Shown in pieces: positions 4,921-7,819 of a stretch of DNA of 7,819 nt. The notes under the pieces are model-generated. The model did not search any database. It saw only the letters and a program-made list of their open reading frames with translations, and was not told the DNA's origin. The stretch covers positions 1 to 7,819 of the forward strand of contig CAMWUH010000088.1 of NCBI GenBank assembly GCA_947177325.1, written 5' to 3'. This DNA comes from an uncultured Bacteroidales bacterium. GTDB lineage: Bacteria > Bacteroidota > Bacteroidia > Bacteroidales > Muribaculaceae. The translations under genes and the position numbers were made by a program. The stretch's first letter is position 1. Each line of letters opens with the position of its first letter.

Positions 4921-6819
4921 ATGAGAAAATGGCGAATTGAAGACAGTGCCGAGCTTTACAACATCAATGGCTGGGGCCGTCAATATTTTTCAATCAACGA
5001 AAAAGGCCACGTGGCGGTAACACCCCGTCAAGGGCTTGCGTCGGTCGACCTTAAAGAGGTAATCGACGAGCTGCAGCTGCGCGACATCACTCCGCCGGTG
5101 TTGCTCCGCTTCCCCGATATTCTCGACAATCGCGTTGAGAAGATTTCACGCTGCTTCAAGTCGGCCGCCGAGCAATATGGCTACCAGGGGCAGAACTTCC
5201 TGATTTATCCCATCAAGGTCAATCAGATGCGCCCGGTAGTGGAGGAAATCGTGTCGCACGGTCAGAAATTCAATATCGGTCTGGAAGCCGGTTCAAAGCC
5301 GGAGCTTCACGCCGTGCTGGCCACCAACATCGCCGACGATGCTCTCATTATCTGCAACGGCTACAAAGATGAAAACTATATCGAGCTGGCTCTGCTGGCT
5401 CAGAAAATGGGACGCCGCATTTATTTAGTGGTTGAGAAGCTCAACGAACTGAAGCTGATAGCCGACGTGGCCAAGCGCCTGAAACTGCGCCCCAACATCG
5501 GTATCCGCATCAAGCTCTCGGCTTCCGGCGCCGGCAAATGGGAGGAGAGCGGCGGCGACCAATCGAAGTTCGGCCTCAACACCACCGAGCTCATGCAGGC
5601 CATCGACTTCCTCGAAAAGCGCGATTTGAAGGATTGCCTGAAGCTTATCCACTTCCACATCGGCAGCCAGATAACTCGCATCAGGTCAATAAAGAACGCT
5701 CTGCGCGAGGCTATGCAATTCTACGTGCAGCTGTCGAAACTCGGCTTCAGGATTGACTACGTCGACATAGGGGGCGGCCTGGGCGTTGACTATGACGGCA
5801 CTCGCAATTCAGCGTCGGAGTCGTCAATGAACTATTCAATCCAGGAGTATGCCAACGATGCCATCTCGGCGCTGGTCGACGCTTGTGATAAAAACGAGCT
5901 CTACCACCCCAACATCATCACCGAGAGCGGCCGCTCGCTCACGGCGCATCACTCAATGCTCGTGTTTGAAGTGCTGGAAACTACGTCGCTGCCGCAATGC
6001 AAGGACTCGGAAGAGGTGGCTGAAACCGAACATGAGCTTGCCCGCGAACTTTATCAGATATGGGACAACCTCAATCCGCAAGGCATATTCGAGAGCTGGC
6101 ACGACGCACTGCAAATTCGCGAAGAAGCTCTTGACCTGTTCTCTCTGGGCATGCTCGACCTCCGCACCCGCGCTATGATAGAGCGCTTGTTCTGGACCGT
6201 TGCCCGCGAAATAGGGCAAATGACCTCGTCGATGAAACATCCCCCCGAGGAGTTGCGCAAAATCGCGAAAATGCTCCCCGACAAGTATTTCTGCAACTTC
6301 TCGCTCTTCCAGTCGCTCCCCGACTCCTGGGCCATCGACCAGGTGTTTCCGATAATGCCAATTTCACGTCTGGACGAGAAGCCCACCCGCACGGCCACTC
6401 TGCAGGATATGACCTGCGACTCCGACGGCAAGATTGCCCACTTCGTTTCAGACCACGGCATGGTGCCCGCTCTGCCGGTTCACCCCCTCCGCCCCGGCGA
6501 GCCATATTATTTAGGGGTATTCCTCGTGGGAGCCTACCAGGAAATCCTCGGCGACCTGCACAACCTCTTTGGCGACACCAACGCCGTTCACATCTCCGTT
6601 TACCCCGACCGCTACGAGATTGACCGCATCATCGATGGCGAAACCGTGGCCGAGGTGCTCGACTATGTGCAGTTCGACCCCAAAAAGCTTGTCCGTAACC
6701 TCGAAAAGTGGGTTGCCTCAGCCATGAAAGCAGGCCGGATTACCGCCGAGGAGGGTCGCGAATTTTTGAGCAACTACCGCTCCGGCCTTTATGGCTACAC
6801 TTATCTCGAAAAAGACTGA
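4921..6819 (+). CDS. speA: Biosynthetic arginine decarboxylase
   Basis: PLP-dependent enzyme converting L-arginine to agmatine and CO2, the entry to putrescine/spermidine synthesis by the agmatine route; it is cytoplasmic here, as no signal peptide is seen. The 632 residues are close to E. coli SpeA (about 658). Landmarks in order: N-terminal YNINGWGRQYFSINEKGH (13-30); IYPIKVNQ (95-102) with the PLP-binding Lys99; LIHFHIGSQ (242-250) of the fold III barrel; the phosphate-binding DIGGGLGVDYDG (282-293); ESGR (335-338); the catalytic-cysteine motif CDSDG (499-503, Cys499); and EPYYLGVFLVGAYQEILGD (527-545). All key residues are intact and the gene is full length. The ATG follows an A-rich leader without Shine-Dalgarno and matches the family's N-terminus. 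A predicted promoter lies about 115 bp upstream; the pseudouridine synthase gene follows after 42 nt and may be cotranscribed. Confidence 0.97.
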   Translation: MRKWRIEDSAELYNINGWGRQYFSINEKGHVAVTPRQGLASVDLKEVIDELQLRDITPPVLLRFPDILDNRVEKISRCFKSAAEQYGYQGQNFLIYPIKVNQMRPVVEEIVSHGQKFNIGLEAGSKPELHAVLATNIADDALIICNGYKDENYIELALLAQKMGRRIYLVVEKLNELKLIADVAKRLKLRPNIGIRIKLSASGAGKWEESGGDQSKFGLNTTELMQAIDFLEKRDLKDCLKLIHFHIGSQITRIRSIKNALREAMQFYVQLSKLGFRIDYVDIGGGLGVDYDGTRNSASESSMNYSIQEYANDAISALVDACDKNELYHPNIITESGRSLTAHHSMLVFEVLETTSLPQCKDSEEVAETEHELARELYQIWDNLNPQGIFESWHDALQIREEALDLFSLGMLDLRTRAMIERLFWTVAREIGQMTSSMKHPPEELRKIAKMLPDKYFCNFSLFQSLPDSWAIDQVFPIMPISRLDEKPTRTATLQDMTCDSDGKIAHFVSDHGMVPALPVHPLRPGEPYYLGVFLVGAYQEILGDLHNLFGDTNAVHISVYPDRYEIDRIIDGETVAEVLDYVQFDPKKLVRNLEKWVASAMKAGRITAEEGREFLSNYRSGLYGYTYLEKD

Positions 6820-6861
6820 CGCATCTCGAACAATCGACTGACACATCATTAGTTTAACGCT

Positions 6862-7785
6862 ATGCCACGCCCACGCAAATCCAAGCCGGGAGCCGAGCGA
6901 CGCCGCTTCACTCCCGATGTAATCGAAACATACACTCCGGCCTGTGCAACTCCGCTCCTCGACTATCTCTTTGCCGCTATGCCCCACCGCAAGCGCACCT
7001 CTGTCAAGGAGCTGCTCAAGCATAACCAAATCCGCGTCAACGGCGACGTCACCACTCAATTTGACCTCCCGCTTGAGGCCGGCGACAAGGTTGAGGTAAA
7101 TCTCACCCGTGAGTTCCCGCGATTTTATAACCGTCGCATCCAAAAAGTGTATGAAGACGACGATATAATCGTTATCAACAAAGGCTATGGATTGCTGTCG
7201 ATGGGCAATGACAAGGTTAAAGAGGGCACTGCCTACTCCATTTTGCGCGAATACGTAAAATGGGTTGACCCGCGCAACAAGCTTTTCATCATCCATCGCC
7301 TTGACCGCGACACATCGGGGCTGATGATGTTTGCCAAAACACCTCAGGCCAAGGACGCCATGCAGCATAACTGGAACAACATGGTGCTCAACCGAAAGTA
7401 TCTGGCCGTGGTTGAAGGGAACGTTGAAAAAGATGAAGGCGTCATCAAAAGCTACCTTGCCGAGAACTCGCAATATGAAGTTTATTCAACCGACAACCCC
7501 GATGAAGGGCAACTCGCCGTTACGCGCTATCGTGTGCTCAAGCGCAAAAACGGCTACACCCTGCTCGAAGTGGAATTGGATACCGGCCGTAAAAATCAAA
7601 TCCGTGTGCACATGCGCGACCTCGGCCACCCCATTGCCGGCGACCGCAAATATGGCGCCAAGTCGTCGCCCATCCATCGCCTTGCCCTCCACGCCCAGAC
7701 ACTCCGCTTCGTCCACCCCGCAACCCGCAAGGAGATGAACTTCACCACCCCCGTCCCCGCCCCCTTCGCCTCAATGGTAAAGTAG
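6862..7785 (+). CDS. RluA-family RNA pseudouridine synthase
   Basis: Converts specific uridines of structured RNA (23S rRNA or tRNA) to pseudouridine. The 307-residue protein opens with a basic tail (MPRPRKSKPGAERRR), then an S4-like RNA-binding domain at about 31-80 (LLKHNQIRVNGDVTTQFDLP within it). The catalytic domain has VINKGYGLLSM (104-114), the signature HRLDRDTSGL (145-154) with catalytic Asp148, NRKYLAVVEG (177-186), TGRKNQIRVHMRDLGHPIAGD (241-261) and HRLALHAQTLRFVHP (272-286). Domain order and length fit RluA/RluD-type enzymes with an S4 domain; the exact target position cannot be told from sequence, so I give no symbol. No promoter is seen in the 42-nt gap after speA, suggesting readthrough. 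A long minus-strand ORF (6718-7473) across it is a shadow. Confidence 0.95.
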   Translation: MPRPRKSKPGAERRRFTPDVIETYTPACATPLLDYLFAAMPHRKRTSVKELLKHNQIRVNGDVTTQFDLPLEAGDKVEVNLTREFPRFYNRRIQKVYEDDDIIVINKGYGLLSMGNDKVKEGTAYSILREYVKWVDPRNKLFIIHRLDRDTSGLMMFAKTPQAKDAMQHNWNNMVLNRKYLAVVEGNVEKDEGVIKSYLAENSQYEVYSTDNPDEGQLAVTRYRVLKRKNGYTLLEVELDTGRKNQIRVHMRDLGHPIAGDRKYGAKSSPIHRLALHAQTLRFVHPATRKEMNFTTPVPAPFASMVK

Positions 7786-7797
7786 CGCCACCCGCTT

Positions 7798-7815
7798 CCC
7801 GGCGTTCCCGGCGTT
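7798..7815. repeat. 9-bp tandem duplication at the right edge
   Basis: CCCGGCGTT occurs twice head to tail, 12 bp after the pseudouridine synthase stop. The window ends four bases later, so it could be the start of a longer array or a chance duplication. No terminator hairpin is visible in the remaining bases. Confidence 0.6.
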
Positions 7816-7819
7816 TGAA

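Noticed and set aside
6718..7473. Minus-strand 251-residue ORF
   Set aside because: It is fully antisense to the 3' end of speA and the pseudouridine synthase, both of which have intact catalytic motifs; no family resemblance was seen.

Overview
The window looks like chromosomal DNA of a Bacteroidales bacterium. Two divergent promoters carry the Bacteroidetes -7 box TATCTTTG, start codons lack Shine-Dalgarno sequences and follow A/T-rich leaders, and the gene content fits that order. A family such as Muribaculaceae is plausible from the mixed base composition and protein style, but this is inference. No rRNA, tRNA, CRISPR array, transposase or phage gene is visible.

Left flank (1-498): no credible gene. 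It holds two copies of an exact 55-bp sequence, each running into a degenerate array of 9-bp units (consensus about RATARGSCC). Between the arrays lies a GC-rich segment with overlapping inverted repeats that could fold in two mutually exclusive ways. Apparent ORFs here are short and low complexity (Gly-Leu-Ile or Leu-Ser-Ala/Gly type triplets) because a 9-bp period preserves reading frame.

Minus-strand efflux operon (4440 down to 499): an outer-membrane TolC-type channel, an EmrA/HlyD-type periplasmic adaptor and an EmrB-type 14-helix MFS transporter. The genes are tightly coupled: an ATGA overlap joins the first two, and the last two have a 1-nt gap or a short overlap. Together they would form an envelope-spanning drug/toxic-compound exporter. 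No regulator gene lies next to it.

Divergent intergenic region (4441-4920): back-to-back promoters, one for efflux and one for speA. The efflux side has a perfect hairpin/operator-like repeat at the predicted transcription start, an unlisted 34-codon ORF, and an 8-bp inverted repeat (GTCAGTCA/TGACTGAC) just upstream of the channel gene that resembles a repressor operator. The speA leader has two perfect palindromes and a 13-codon upstream ORF.

Plus-strand pair (4921-7785): speA, a PLP-dependent biosynthetic arginine decarboxylase that starts polyamine synthesis, followed 42 nt later by an RluA-family 23S rRNA/tRNA pseudouridine synthase. The last 34 nt are non-coding and include a 9-bp tandem duplication. 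The genes themselves belong to known families; the least explained material is the left-flank repeat complex and the efflux/speA control region.
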